Assembly (NCBI GenBank): GCA_016714165.1
Contig: JADJNU010000004.1
Coordinates: 96,177 to 160,176, forward strand
From: Bdellovibrionales bacterium
Lineage (GTDB): Bacteria > Bdellovibrionota > Bdellovibrionia > Bdellovibrionales > UBA1609
Length of the DNA: 64,000 bases
Direction: 5' to 3'
Below the pieces are notes generated by a model that saw only the letters and a list, made by a program, of their open reading frames with translations, searched no databases and was not told where the DNA came from. The stretch's first letter is position 1; the number at the start of each line of letters is the position of its first letter. A program made the position numbers and the translations under genes. Of this stretch, positions 26,793 through 36,301 are shown piece after piece.

Positions 26793-28984
26793 TTATTTGA
26801 CCTGTATTCCCTTAATTTTTGGCGCTGCAATGTCACTGACACGTGGAACTTCGATTTTTTTGGTAGATCCAGGTGGACCTGGACGATCATGCTCGTCCAG
26901 GCTTTGAACGGAAACTTCGTATTGACCAGGTTGAAGACGATTGAGTTCAGAACCCGTGGATTCAACGATTTCCTTTTTGATGGTTTTTCCGTTCAAGTTT
27001 TTCAGGTTGAGTTGGTATTTTTGCGCTCCTTGAACGGGGTCCCATTTTAGGCTCAGATCGCCTTTGCGGCTGGCCTTCAATATCTCAGGGAGATCTGAGG
27101 CAAATTGTGGCCCTGGCAGCAGAGGTTTTGGAGTTACCTTGACAGTTTTCTTCGAACTCTTCGCGACGCTCTGCCCATGACTGTTTAGGGCCTCAACCTC
27201 GACAAAAAATGTTCCATCCTGATCGAGGTACTTCCGAATCTCAGGATTTTGAGTTGGTACCCAAGAAGACGAGCTGAGTTTTTCTTCGGCGTCTGAAAGG
27301 CGATATTGCCAGCTAGCCACAGTACCTGTTGTCCCTTTCAACCATTGCAGAATGAGAGAGGGTCTGGCGGTGTAGTATTGGTACTCTTCAGGCCCGGAAC
27401 CACGGGCCCACTCGATTTGTGGCATATCATTTATTGAAAAATAATGAAAAGGGGCTTGAACGGATTTTGCTCCTTCGCTGTCAATAGAACGGGCCGTCCA
27501 ACGGTAGTTTCCCGGTTTTAAATCATTGGCACGAGCCGGGCTCGATTTCAGTTCTTGCGTCAGTATAGTTTCGTATTGGAGACCTGACTGAGATTTTCCA
27601 TCGTTCTTTTCACCTGTGGAGGCTAATTTTCTTGTGTTGCTTATCTCCTTCTCGATGACCACTTCGTAGTTAAAAAGTCCGGGGATCAGCTCCCAAGAAA
27701 GAAAAACTCCCTTCTCCATGACTTGGTTAAACGGGAGACTCTGATTATTGCTGGGCGAACGAAGGACTGGTGGTATGAGTTCGGCGCCAACTTTAACATG
27801 AAAGGAGAGGACTTCGCTTGCGGCCGGAATCATTTTATTTTTGAGGTTCATAAATCCGGTGACTCTCCAAAAATAATCACCTGCTACCGGAATTTTGAAT
27901 TCTGAAACACCATTCTTGCTTTCGATAGATTCCTTAACTATTTGCTCTTTGAGGAGAGGATCTTTGGCAATTTCAATGATGAGTTGTTCAAGCTTTGCAG
28001 GATTGGCCCATTTGAATTTCACCATGGGATTTGCCTTTTCGATAACCACCTGGGATTTCTGGAAAGGCTCTAGTGGGACGGGTGGTTGTTTAGCCACTAC
28101 GGCAAAAGGTATGATTGCTGATTTTAATACCGGACGGCCGGGGGTTATCGGTTCGCCTACGAGTCGCCAAAAATATCTTCCCAATTTAGAAGTAATTTGA
28201 ACTGAACCCGAATTTCCTAAGCTGCTCTCGCTCAGATCTCGAACCATATTCTGTCGTGAAGTGCCTCGCTCAACGTAAATCTTGTAGTCAGCGGAGAGCT
28301 TTTCCCAATAGAGCGAGATTTTTTCTCTCTTTTTTGGATCAATATAGAGGTGATCTCCCGCAAGAGGCGAGGTCATTTGAATTTGGTTTTTTCCCACATC
28401 GAGACCACCCTTGTTCAGCGATCCAGATTGGCTTTCATCAAGAGAGAGGGTCTTATTTCCTTGTTTTATTTGCGCTTTGCCCCCGAACACTTGAATGTCA
28501 ACCTGATCATTGCTTCCCTTTGAAAGAGAAATATCAGCGTTTTGTAAATTGATCTCGCTGCCACCGGATTTTAGAGTGAGGCTTTCCTTTCCCGGTTGTG
28601 ATCCGGTGCTTTTGACGAACATATTGCCTTTTAGAAAATCGAGGGAGAGTCCTTTATCCGTTTCTTCGAGGACAACCAGGGAGTCAGGTTCAAGCTCGAT
28701 GAGTGTTCCTGTTTTTATAAACAAAATTTTTGCATCCGCATTACTCGCTGTGCGAATGGCCTCTCCCGCATAGAGATCCTCGTCCTTCGAGATCGTTTCC
28801 CAGATCACGCGAGACATAGGTTTTCGTTGAACCTCATTTTTAGATCCTGAAGTTGAGCAATTCTTTCCTGCCCTGTGTGATTGACTCTGCGGCTTTTAGT
28901 CCTTTTGTACCAATCCTCGGTTGCAAAGAAGAAGGAAGCCGAACTACAAAAAGCGAGAAGAAGACGACTCAAATATTTAGACAT
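26793..28984 (-). CDS. FecR-domain protein with FN3-like repeats, N-terminus displaced by a one-base loss
   Basis: The main frame runs from 28817 (674 aa): a FecR-like domain (VIWETISKDEDLYAGEAIRT, TGTLIELEPDSLVVLEE) at about 1-150, then four or more FN3/Ig-like modules rich in W, Y and P. The ATG at 28817 is poor. Just upstream, ATG at 28984 follows GGGAGGAGG and encodes MSKYLSRLLLAFCSSASFFF, a membrane anchor. It ends out of frame, but adding one A at the A5 run (28837-28841 on the complement) gives IAQLQDLKNEVQRKPMSRVIWE in one frame. The start at 28984 and the loss are inferred. The protein is probably an inner-membrane-anchored periplasmic scaffold. Confidence 0.72.
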
Positions 28985-29148
28985 AGGACCTCCTCCCTAC
29001 TTTTCGGAAAAACACTCGCAAATTCTAATGCTTAGCAGGTACTTCTGGACTCTGATAACCAGACGTTTGTCCTGACTTTGGGATTTGAACTGGAGGACGA
29101 TCCAAGTCATAATCTGATCAACAGTTCATATCTCAAGGAGGAGAAACG

Positions 29149-29655
29149 GTGAAAAACAAATGGGCGAGGTTATTTGCGATTTTTGTTATCGGCAGCTTGG
29201 GGATAAGCGAAGCATGGGCTGCAGACGGCAGCTCGGGCTGTGGACCGGGGTGGTATGTTTTAAAGGACAATTCTCTCGTTTCATCATCCTTGAGGTCCAC
29301 AACGAACGGGATCTTATTTCCTGTCTACACAATCGGTATGACAATTGGCACCTCTAATTGCACACAGCACAAACTGGTCTTGAAAGAGCAAGAAAGCCTG
29401 CATTTTGCCACGATGAACCATTTTGAGTTGAAGAGCGAGATTGCGAAGGGGCATGGTGAGTATCTCTCAGCATTTGCCGAGACCATGGGTTGCCCTGCTA
29501 AGGCCCAGGAGCGCTTGAACGAGCAATTGAGGTTGAAATACTCAAAAATCTATTCTGACTCACAGGTTCATCCCGAAAAGGTTTTGGAGGAAGTTTATAA
29601 TGCGATTTTATCCGACCGAGATCTGACCAATCAGTGTTCGCTTGGTATCGGTTAG
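29149..29655 (+). CDS. DUF3015-family exported protein
   Basis: 168 aa. GTG start at 29149 with a strong AAGGAGGAGAAAC site. The signal peptide ends at ISEAWA (residue 23). The mature part has GCGPGWYVLKDNSLVSSSLRSTTNG and TIGTSNCTQHKLV, the DUF3015 core as I know it, with several conserved Cys. It is a small periplasmic protein of unknown function. It overlaps the following DUF4105 gene by 14 bases; the pair appears to form one operon. Confidence 0.8.
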   Translation: MKNKWARLFAIFVIGSLGISEAWAADGSSGCGPGWYVLKDNSLVSSSLRSTTNGILFPVYTIGMTIGTSNCTQHKLVLKEQESLHFATMNHFELKSEIAKGHGEYLSAFAETMGCPAKAQERLNEQLRLKYSKIYSDSQVHPEKVLEEVYNAILSDRDLTNQCSLGIG

Positions 29656-31477
29656 GCGAATAATTTTATTCCTATCCTGCTTTTTGGTTTTAAGAGCCAA
29701 AGCACTCTCTCTCGAGAAAGCCAGTGTGGACTCACACTGGCTTCGCATTTACCAGTACGAGAGATCGATGGGGGGATACGAGAGTGACGTTAAGAATCTC
29801 TCCTTCTATTTTTCTGAAAACGGCAGAAGGGATCCAAGAGCAGAGATGGAAGCTGCTATTGAAGCATTTGAATCTGCGCATAAGCGATATGGCAGCTTGA
29901 ACTTGCCGGCTGCTTGCGCATTTCCCGCTCGTAAACGGGTTTTGGAATTGATTCTGAATCGCAACTTTCCAGACTTCGAGTGCCCTGAGTTAAAAACTTG
30001 GCAGGAAAGGTTGAACGTCAATAGCGCTCATCTTGTTTATGTCGGCTCATATACAGGTAATCCTGCTTCAATTTTGGGCCACACATTTCTAAGGCTTTCA
30101 AATTCGGATCGAGAGAATTCAGGTCGCAGCGGCTTGGATCTTTTGAGTTATTCTGTTGGCTACAGCGCACACACGGATCCTCGAGACAGTCAGGCGATTT
30201 TTATGCTGAAAGGACTCACAGGAGGCTATCCGGGATTTTATGATATTGAGCCTCACTACATGAAAGTGGGACTCTATAACAATTCGGAAAGCCGAGATGT
30301 TTGGGAGGTCCAGTTGAGTCTCTCCTCCTCAGAAATTGATCTCCTTTCCAAGTTGATTTGGGAATACACGTTCAATGCGGAGATCGATTACTATTTTATC
30401 GGAAAGAATTGTTCTTATCGAATACTAAAACTAATTGAGGCCGTAAAGCCTGAAATTCGTGCGAGCGAGCGCTTTGGAGGAGCTGTTTTACCTGCTGAAA
30501 CAGTGCGAGCATTGACTGACCAGAAGGTCATAAATCCGGGATTGAGGTTTCGCTCCTCGATCAAGAGAAGGATGGAGTTAAAGTTGGCTCTCCTTTCATC
30601 AGACGATCAGGGACTCTTTGAGGGAGCAAAGCGGGATTTATTTCAATTAAGAAAAATCCAAAACCCCACAGTTCTCGACGCCTTGATCGATTACTGGATT
30701 TATGAAAATTACCAATCTAAGACGGAACTACCCTCTCTCCAAAGGGAAATCATGGAAGTCACTTTCCAGCGAGCGGCCGAGGTAAAGGGTCAATCGTCTT
30801 TTCAAATCACAAATGAGGAGATTCGGTCTGAGCACCGACTTTCGCCGCCATTTTTGGGCCACAAATCCAGTTGGGTGGAGGCAGAGGGAGGAATGGCTCA
30901 TCAGGAAGGAGTGGGAGGTCTGAGCTTTCGTTCCGGAGTTCATCCCGCGTGGTCAAATGATCCCTCTTATCAGGATATTTCGCCGATCGAGTATTTGGGG
31001 GGGGAGATTCGCTGGTTTGAGAGGAGGCCGAGTCAGTGGAGCTTATTGGTGGCCAAAATCCAAAATTTGGAAAATTACTTTAACTCGGAAAGACCAGGAT
31101 CATGGGGCTTTGAGGCCAAATTGACGAACACCTGCGAACTCTGTTTGAGTAGTTCTGCGGCGGCCACGGTGTCAGGTTCTTACGGCCTCTCATTTGAAGT
31201 GAACGATGTTCAAATTTCCTTTCTTCCAGAAGTTCAGTTGGATGTGTGGACAGAGAGAAGACAACTGTCAGGACTTTTTGCCTCAGGTTTAAGATCAGTT
31301 CTCAGAACAGAGTCAGGCCCTTATGTGTTTCGCCTGGAAGCTGCAGTTCATTGGTTTCAATCCCTGAGAGATGAAAATCTTGATGGAAGGATTGGATATT
31401 TGATCAATAAAAATCGTCAAGTTTTTTTGAAATTCAGCGATCGAACCCTTGGGGTCAGTTGGGTTGAATTTATTTGA
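29642..31477 (+). CDS. DUF4105 (Lnb N-terminal-like) periplasmic protein
   Basis: About 611 aa. The N-terminal signal sequence is VRRIILFLSCFLVLRAKALS. The central domain has LVYVGSYTGNPASILGHTFLRLS and YYFIGKNCSYRILKLIEAVKP, the papain-like His/Cys pair of DUF4105/Lnb N-terminal domains (permuted NlpC-like fold). The C-terminal 200 residues are strand-rich and could be a barrel. The start is uncertain: TTG at 29642 lies inside the upstream gene, so the two are coupled. A Cys-peptidase or transferase-like envelope function is likely; substrate unknown. Confidence 0.72.
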   Translation: MVSVRRIILFLSCFLVLRAKALSLEKASVDSHWLRIYQYERSMGGYESDVKNLSFYFSENGRRDPRAEMEAAIEAFESAHKRYGSLNLPAACAFPARKRVLELILNRNFPDFECPELKTWQERLNVNSAHLVYVGSYTGNPASILGHTFLRLSNSDRENSGRSGLDLLSYSVGYSAHTDPRDSQAIFMLKGLTGGYPGFYDIEPHYMKVGLYNNSESRDVWEVQLSLSSSEIDLLSKLIWEYTFNAEIDYYFIGKNCSYRILKLIEAVKPEIRASERFGGAVLPAETVRALTDQKVINPGLRFRSSIKRRMELKLALLSSDDQGLFEGAKRDLFQLRKIQNPTVLDALIDYWIYENYQSKTELPSLQREIMEVTFQRAAEVKGQSSFQITNEEIRSEHRLSPPFLGHKSSWVEAEGGMAHQEGVGGLSFRSGVHPAWSNDPSYQDISPIEYLGGEIRWFERRPSQWSLLVAKIQNLENYFNSERPGSWGFEAKLTNTCELCLSSSAAATVSGSYGLSFEVNDVQISFLPEVQLDVWTERRQLSGLFASGLRSVLRTESGPYVFRLEAAVHWFQSLRDENLDGRIGYLINKNRQVFLKFSDRTLGVSWVEFI

Positions 31478-31478
31478 T

Positions 31479-31500
31479 ATTTAAAAAATATTTTTTAAAT
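31479..31500. terminator. AT-rich perfect palindrome between convergent genes
   Basis: ATTTAAAAAATATTTTTTAAAT is a perfect 22-base inverted repeat placed between the DUF4105 and gloB 3' ends. A-tract and T-tract arms could act as a bidirectional intrinsic terminator, although the stem has no GC pairs and would be weak. Confidence 0.35.
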
Positions 31501-32251
31501 TTCTCATTGCTGTGAAAGATTCCAAAGGAGTTTTCTCAGTGCTTATGCCGAGAGATTTCAGTATTTCTGTGCTCAAGGGTCGAAGAAAGGGGTTGATCCT
31601 CTTTTCCTCTCCCAAGCTTACAGGCAAAGTAGGTAGGTCTTGAGAACGGAGTTTTTCTGCCTTCTGAAGAAAATCCTTCAGTTCCTTGTTGCTGGGATCT
31701 AGGTGAAGAGCAAAGCGTCCATTTGCCAAAGTGTATTCGTGGGCACAATACACCAAGGTTTCATCGGGTAGACTCTTTATTTTCGTCAGGCTACCCCACA
31801 TCTGCTGGGGACTTCCTTCAAAGAGACGGCCGCATCCCAAAGAGAAAAGAGTGTCTCCGCAAAAGAGAAACCTTTCGTTCGGGAACCAAAAAGCAATGTG
31901 TCCCAAAGTGTGTCCAGGTATCGACATCACTTGGCAATGACTCTGGCCTATTTCAATTCGATCGCCTTCAACTACTGTTCGAGTAAGACAAGGCAAACGG
32001 TGTTTATCTCCTTCAAATCCGATGACTTCACAATCGTATTTCTGAGAGAGCTCTTGAACTCCGCCAACATGATCGGCGTGATGGTGTGTGAGCAATATTT
32101 GATCAAGTTTTAAATTTTTTCTATCCAGAATTTTGATGAGAGAAGTCGCTTCGCCGGGGTCTACTGCTGCGGTGGACAGGGTGGAGGCCTCGATGACCAG
32201 AAAAATATAATTGTCAGCAAACGCCGGAACGAACTCGACGATCAATCCCAA
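31481..32251 (-). CDS. gloB: Hydroxyacylglutathione hydrolase (glyoxalase II)
   Basis: 256 aa, the normal glyoxalase II length. The metallo-beta-lactamase zinc motif THHHADHVGG is complete. Further ligands appear in SIPGHTLGHIAFW (His), LFCGDTLFSLGCGRLFEG (Asp) and YCAHEYTLAN (His), the GloB signature. It hydrolyses S-lactoylglutathione, the second step of methylglyoxal detoxification. Start TTG at 32251 is the longest sensible choice, just after the pdxJ stop with AGAGGTG upstream, so it is probably cotranscribed with pdxJ. Confidence 0.9.
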   Translation of the reverse strand: MGLIVEFVPAFADNYIFLVIEASTLSTAAVDPGEATSLIKILDRKNLKLDQILLTHHHADHVGGVQELSQKYDCEVIGFEGDKHRLPCLTRTVVEGDRIEIGQSHCQVMSIPGHTLGHIAFWFPNERFLFCGDTLFSLGCGRLFEGSPQQMWGSLTKIKSLPDETLVYCAHEYTLANGRFALHLDPSNKELKDFLQKAEKLRSQDLPTLPVSLGEEKRINPFLRPLSTEILKSLGISTEKTPLESFTAMRNLKNIF

Positions 32252-32254
32252 AAA

Positions 32255-33016
32255 TCACCTCTGTAGAATCTCAAGATACTGAGAAATTGTCTTCTGAAGG
32301 CCAAGGTACATGGCCTCACAAAACAGAGCATGACCAATTGAAACCTCGGCCAGATAGGGCAACTCTTTTCTGAGAAAGCCAACATTGTCCAAATTGAGAT
32401 CATGACCTGCATTGATTCCAATCCTGAGAGCAGCCACTTTTTCGCCAGCAAGCCGATAGATTTTGCTGACATTGGATTGGTTTTCAGTTTGAAAGGAGGA
32501 GGCAAACATCTCCGTGTACAATTCGACACGATCAGGTGCGATGCCAACTATTTCATTCAGAAATTTGTCATTTACGTCAAATGGATCTACGAAGAGCGAA
32601 ATTCTGGCTCCAATGGCTTTTAATCTCTCTGAGACTTCTCTGAGAGATTGCTGGTGTCTATTTAATTTCCAGCCTGCGTTTGAAGTCAGTGCCTCCGGAG
32701 GATCGGGGACCAAAGTTACCTGATCCGGACGAATCTCTTCCACCAAGTTTATAAAATCTTCAGAGGGATATCCCTCGATATTGAATTCCCTATAGGCGTC
32801 CGGGTTTGTGCTCTCGTTAAATAAATTGATCATAGTTTTGAGATCAAAGACATCTTGGCGGCGAATGTGTCGGCCATCTGGGCGAGGGTGGACGGTGACA
32901 CCATTGGCTCCGAATTTTAAGCAATCTCGAGCAACCTGTACGACGTCTGGAAGTTTTCCTCCTCGAGAATTGCGTAAAGTAGCCACTTTATTGACATTTA
33001 CACTTAAAAAAATCAT
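32255..33016 (-). CDS. pdxJ: Pyridoxine 5'-phosphate synthase
   Basis: 253 aa TIM barrel. PdxJ hallmarks are LSVNVNKVATLRNSRG at the N-terminus, GANGVTVHPRPDGRHI, QVTLVPDPPEALTSNAGW, and GINAGHDLNLDN followed by EVSIGHALFCEAMYLG. The enzyme condenses 1-deoxyxylulose 5-phosphate with 3-amino-2-oxopropyl phosphate to make pyridoxine phosphate (DXP-dependent B6 route). The ATG is at 33016. A divergent 306-base gap separates it from pstS. Confidence 0.94.
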   Translation of the reverse strand: MIFLSVNVNKVATLRNSRGGKLPDVVQVARDCLKFGANGVTVHPRPDGRHIRRQDVFDLKTMINLFNESTNPDAYREFNIEGYPSEDFINLVEEIRPDQVTLVPDPPEALTSNAGWKLNRHQQSLREVSERLKAIGARISLFVDPFDVNDKFLNEIVGIAPDRVELYTEMFASSFQTENQSNVSKIYRLAGEKVAALRIGINAGHDLNLDNVGFLRKELPYLAEVSIGHALFCEAMYLGLQKTISQYLEILQR

Positions 33017-33322
33017 TTTTTATCCCTTACCTCTTGTTCCAAAATATAGCAAAGAGTAACTTTGGGAAAATGACCTGCTTTTCAAGGGACCTACTATCCT
33101 GAAAGTCCACTTTGTTGCTCCAAATTGTTGCTCCAAGGCAAAATAAGTTTGAATTCTTGACCTAATCCTAACAATTGGTAGTTGGATGAGGAGCTATACC
33201 TATTTCCGTTCCTATTGGGCGAATTGAGAGCAGATGGGTTCTGAAGTCACAGTAGAGCTGTACGAGCTGTTAAATGGACGATCAAATAGACGATTAAAAA
33301 TGACCAGAAAGAGGATATTTGA
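33017..33322. promoter_or_regulatory. Divergent pdxJ/pstS control region with three sets of direct repeats
   Basis: No gene is seen. TTGTTGCTCCAA occurs twice in tandem at 33112-33123 and 33125-33136 (period 13). GAGCTGT repeats at 33255 and 33264 (period 9), and GACGAT at 33277 and 33289 (period 12). Repeats spaced near one helical turn upstream of pstS are what a PhoB-type activator would bind, but they do not match the E. coli Pho box (CTGTCAT pattern). Whether they bind the adjacent PhoB-like regulator is inference. Confidence 0.4.
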
Positions 33323-34399
33323 ATGAGAGATACAATGGCGAAATCGGCGATTATTTTTTTTGGCCTTGTTGTTGGTTTTTTTTCACTTGGTTCCTTTGCC
33401 GCAGAAACGGTATTGATCAATGGTGCCGGCGCGACGTTTCCTTATCCACTTTACGCGAAATGGTTTTCGACTTACCGAGAAGTAGATAAATCTGTCGAAT
33501 TTAACTACCAGTCGATTGGGAGTGGTGGGGGAATTCGCCAGTTCCTGGCTGGTACCACGGATTTTGGAGCCTCGGATGCGCCAATGAAGGATGATGAGTT
33601 GGCGCAATCAAAAGTACCTATCTTGCATATTCCCGCAACTCTTGGCGCGGTGGCCGTGACCTTTAATCTTCCAGGAGTAAAGGATTCTTTGAATTTGACA
33701 CCTGAGGTTCTCGCAAAAATTTTCATGGGTGATATCAAAAAGTGGGATGATGAGGAAATATTGAAGCTGAATCCCAAAGTGGTTATGCCGAAGAATCAAT
33801 ATATCATTGTTTGCTATCGTTCGGACGGAAGCGGGACAACGGCTGTTTTCACCGAATATCTCGAAAAAGTGAGTTCTGATTGGAAAAAACGCATTGGATC
33901 TGGGAAGTCCGTTAAGTGGCCTGCGGGACTAGGAGGAAAGGGAAATGAAGGAGTATCTAGCCTTGTAAAGCAAAATCCCGGTTCAATAGGATATGTTGAA
34001 ATGAACTATGCCTTTGAGAACAAGTTTCCAGTTTTTGCCATTAAAAACGCCAAGGGTGATTTTGTATTGCCCTCTGTGAAGTCCGTCACAAAGGCAGCGG
34101 AGGCTTCTCTCAAATCACTGCCAGAAGACTTTCGGGTGTCTATCACCGAAGCGGCGGGTTCAGATGTTTACCCCATATCTGCCTACACTTACCTTTTGAT
34201 TTACCAGAAAATGGAAAGTCACAAGGGAAAGAAAATTGTAGATTTTTTAAAGTGGTCTATGGGTAAGGGGCAAACAATGGCTTCCGGTCTTAATTATGCG
34301 CCACTTCCAAATCAACTCGTGAAGCGAGTTCTGAGCAAGATAGATACGATTGTCTTGGAGGGGAGTTCAGATAAGAAAGAGGCTCATAAATTAAATTGA
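33323..34399 (+). CDS. pstS: Phosphate ABC transporter substrate-binding protein PstS
   Basis: 358 aa with a signal peptide (MAKSAIIFFGLVVGFFSLGSFAAE in total; ATG at 33335 is a possible internal start). Phosphate-binding loops are recognisable: NGAGATFPYPLYAKW, YQSIGSGGGIRQFLAG, TDFGASDAPM and YRSDGSGTTAVFTEYL. The protein captures inorganic phosphate in the periplasm for PstCAB. AAAGAGG lies upstream of ATG 33323. It is the first gene of the pst-pho operon. Confidence 0.94.
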   Translation: MRDTMAKSAIIFFGLVVGFFSLGSFAAETVLINGAGATFPYPLYAKWFSTYREVDKSVEFNYQSIGSGGGIRQFLAGTTDFGASDAPMKDDELAQSKVPILHIPATLGAVAVTFNLPGVKDSLNLTPEVLAKIFMGDIKKWDDEEILKLNPKVVMPKNQYIIVCYRSDGSGTTAVFTEYLEKVSSDWKKRIGSGKSVKWPAGLGGKGNEGVSSLVKQNPGSIGYVEMNYAFENKFPVFAIKNAKGDFVLPSVKSVTKAAEASLKSLPEDFRVSITEAAGSDVYPISAYTYLLIYQKMESHKGKKIVDFLKWSMGKGQTMASGLNYAPLPNQLVKRVLSKIDTIVLEGSSDKKEAHKLN

Positions 34400-34421
34400 G
34401 TCTTATCAAAGGGAAGGGTAA

Positions 34422-35420
34422 ATGGAAGTAGAGTCAAAGTGGATCCCTTTTGTTTTAGAGAGAATTATACCCGGCATTTCAAGCGCGCGCCGTATTCGGC
34501 GTCGCGACGTCAATTGGGGTGATCGGGTTTTTTACTATGGGCTTAAATTGTCTGCATGGGCTCTCGGGGCTCTCTTGCTATACATGATCTTACTTATTTG
34601 GAAAATGTCAGAACCGGCATTTCAGATGTATGGTTGGCGTTTTTTTGTCACGAATGATTGGAATTCAGTAACTGGAGAGTTTGGGGCTCTGGCCCTGATT
34701 TATGGTACCGTTGTATCCTCTCTCGCAGCGATAGGCTTAGCAGTTCCGGTGAGCGTTGCTGTGGCTCTTTTTTTGAACGAACTTGCTCCCGAGTGGCTCA
34801 GCCGTCCGCTGGGATTCCTTGTCGAAATGTTAGCGGCCATACCTAGCATCGTGTACGGGCTCTGGGGCCTTTTTGTGTTAGCACCTTTTTTGCGAAATTA
34901 TATCCAACCGCCCTTGGCGGACTATCTGGGGTTTACTCCACTGTTTTCGGGACCGCCCATGGGAGTGGGAATGATGGCCGCCGTGGTCATTTTAGCCATC
35001 ATGGTTATGCCGACAATTACAGCCATTTGTCGAGAGGTCTTTAGGGCCATTCCGAGGTCAAATAGAGAGGCAGCATTGGGGCTGGGAGCGACGCGCTGGG
35101 AGATGTTAAAGATCGCTGTCTTGAGATCTTCCCATGCCGGAATATTGGGAGCAACCATACTTGGGCTTGGCCGTGCCCTTGGCGAAACAATGGCTGTCAC
35201 TATGGTGATTGGAAATAATCCTCTGATCAGTGCTTCTCTTTTCTCTTCAGCGCAAACAATGTCGAGCATTCTTGCCAACCAGTACGCTGAGGCGGATTCC
35301 CTGCTTCAGCTTTCCGCTCTTTCGGCCGTGGCCTTTACTCTTTTTTTGGTGAGTCTCCTCATTAATGGTTTTGCTCGACTGATTGTTTGGCGGGTCAATT
35401 CTCAGTACAAATCAGGGTGA
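34422..35420 (+). CDS. pstC: Phosphate ABC transporter permease PstC
   Basis: 332 aa, six predicted helices. The EAA loop of ABC permeases is present: REAALGLGATRWEMLKIAVL. PstC features include FGALALIYGTVVSSLAA, AAIPSIVYGLWGLFVLAPFL and GLGRALGETMAVTMVIGN. The ATG has GGGAAGGG upstream and follows pstS by 22 bases. It pairs with PstA to form the membrane channel. Confidence 0.93.
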   Translation: MEVESKWIPFVLERIIPGISSARRIRRRDVNWGDRVFYYGLKLSAWALGALLLYMILLIWKMSEPAFQMYGWRFFVTNDWNSVTGEFGALALIYGTVVSSLAAIGLAVPVSVAVALFLNELAPEWLSRPLGFLVEMLAAIPSIVYGLWGLFVLAPFLRNYIQPPLADYLGFTPLFSGPPMGVGMMAAVVILAIMVMPTITAICREVFRAIPRSNREAALGLGATRWEMLKIAVLRSSHAGILGATILGLGRALGETMAVTMVIGNNPLISASLFSSAQTMSSILANQYAEADSLLQLSALSAVAFTLFLVSLLINGFARLIVWRVNSQYKSG

Positions 35421-35438
35421 ACGAAATGATGATCAAAA

Positions 35439-36301
35439 ATGTTACTTAAGAAAAATCCCCTGAGGGAAAAAAAACGAAGGTGGCTCAATCGATTCGCTAT
35501 TGGTGCTCTCGGAGGTGTTTCTCTCATAGGTGCACTTCCCTTTTTGTTTATTTCTGTTTATGTGGTTTCGATGGGTTTTGGCGCTCTCAATTGGGATTTT
35601 TTTACCATGATACCCAAAGGGCCAGGAGAGGCAGGGGGCGGAATGGCCAATTCCATTGTTGGCAGTGGAGTTCTTATATTTTTAGGTAGCCTTGGTGGAA
35701 TTCCTTGGGGTATGGCGGTTGGGGTCTATTTGAGTGAATACAGTCGCGGAAAGACATCAAGAATTTTGCGATTTGTTGTGGATCTCTTGGCCAGCGTCCC
35801 GTCCATTGTGATAGGGATTTTTATCTATGGTCTCATTGTAATTCGATATGGATTTTCGGCCTACGCGGGGGTGCCTCCCTCATGATGATTATGATTCCGG
35901 TTGTTGCTCGGAGTACTGAGGAAATGTTAAAATTGGTTCCTGGCCATATTCGTGAGGCCGGGCTCGCCTTGGGGATTCCACGCTGGAAAGTGGTTCTGAG
36001 AATAGTCATTCCGGGAGCAAAAATGGGCATTATCACGGGAGTCATGTTGGCCGTGGCGCGTGTCGCCGGTGAGACAGCACCACTTTTGTTCACTTCTTTT
36101 GGCAATCAGTTTCACTCTCGATCATTAGGTCAAGCGACAGCGTCGTTGCCTGTGCAGATCTACACTTTCGCAAAAAGCGGTTTTATTGATTGGGAGAGGC
36201 AAGCCTGGGCGGGGTCTTTGGTTTTGGTACTGTTTGTGGTTATTATTAATCTTTTTACGAGGGTTTTATTGAGACAACGCGGGGCTGGGAATGAACACTG
36301 A
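35439..36301 (+). pseudogene. pstA: Phosphate ABC transporter permease PstA, split at a G5 run
   Basis: The 5' frame ends YGFSAYAGVPPS with TGA at 35885. The other frame, from 35882, continues as MMIMIPVVARSTEEMLKLVP and carries the EAA loop REAGLALGIPRWKVVLRIVIPG. Adding one G to the G5 at 35867-35871 gives FSAYAGGASLMMIMIPVVARS, the normal PstA sequence, in a frame of 288 codons. The gene spans 863 bases, one short of a multiple of three. All other pst genes are intact, so a consensus error is more likely than loss. The last bases overlap pstB. Confidence 0.9.
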
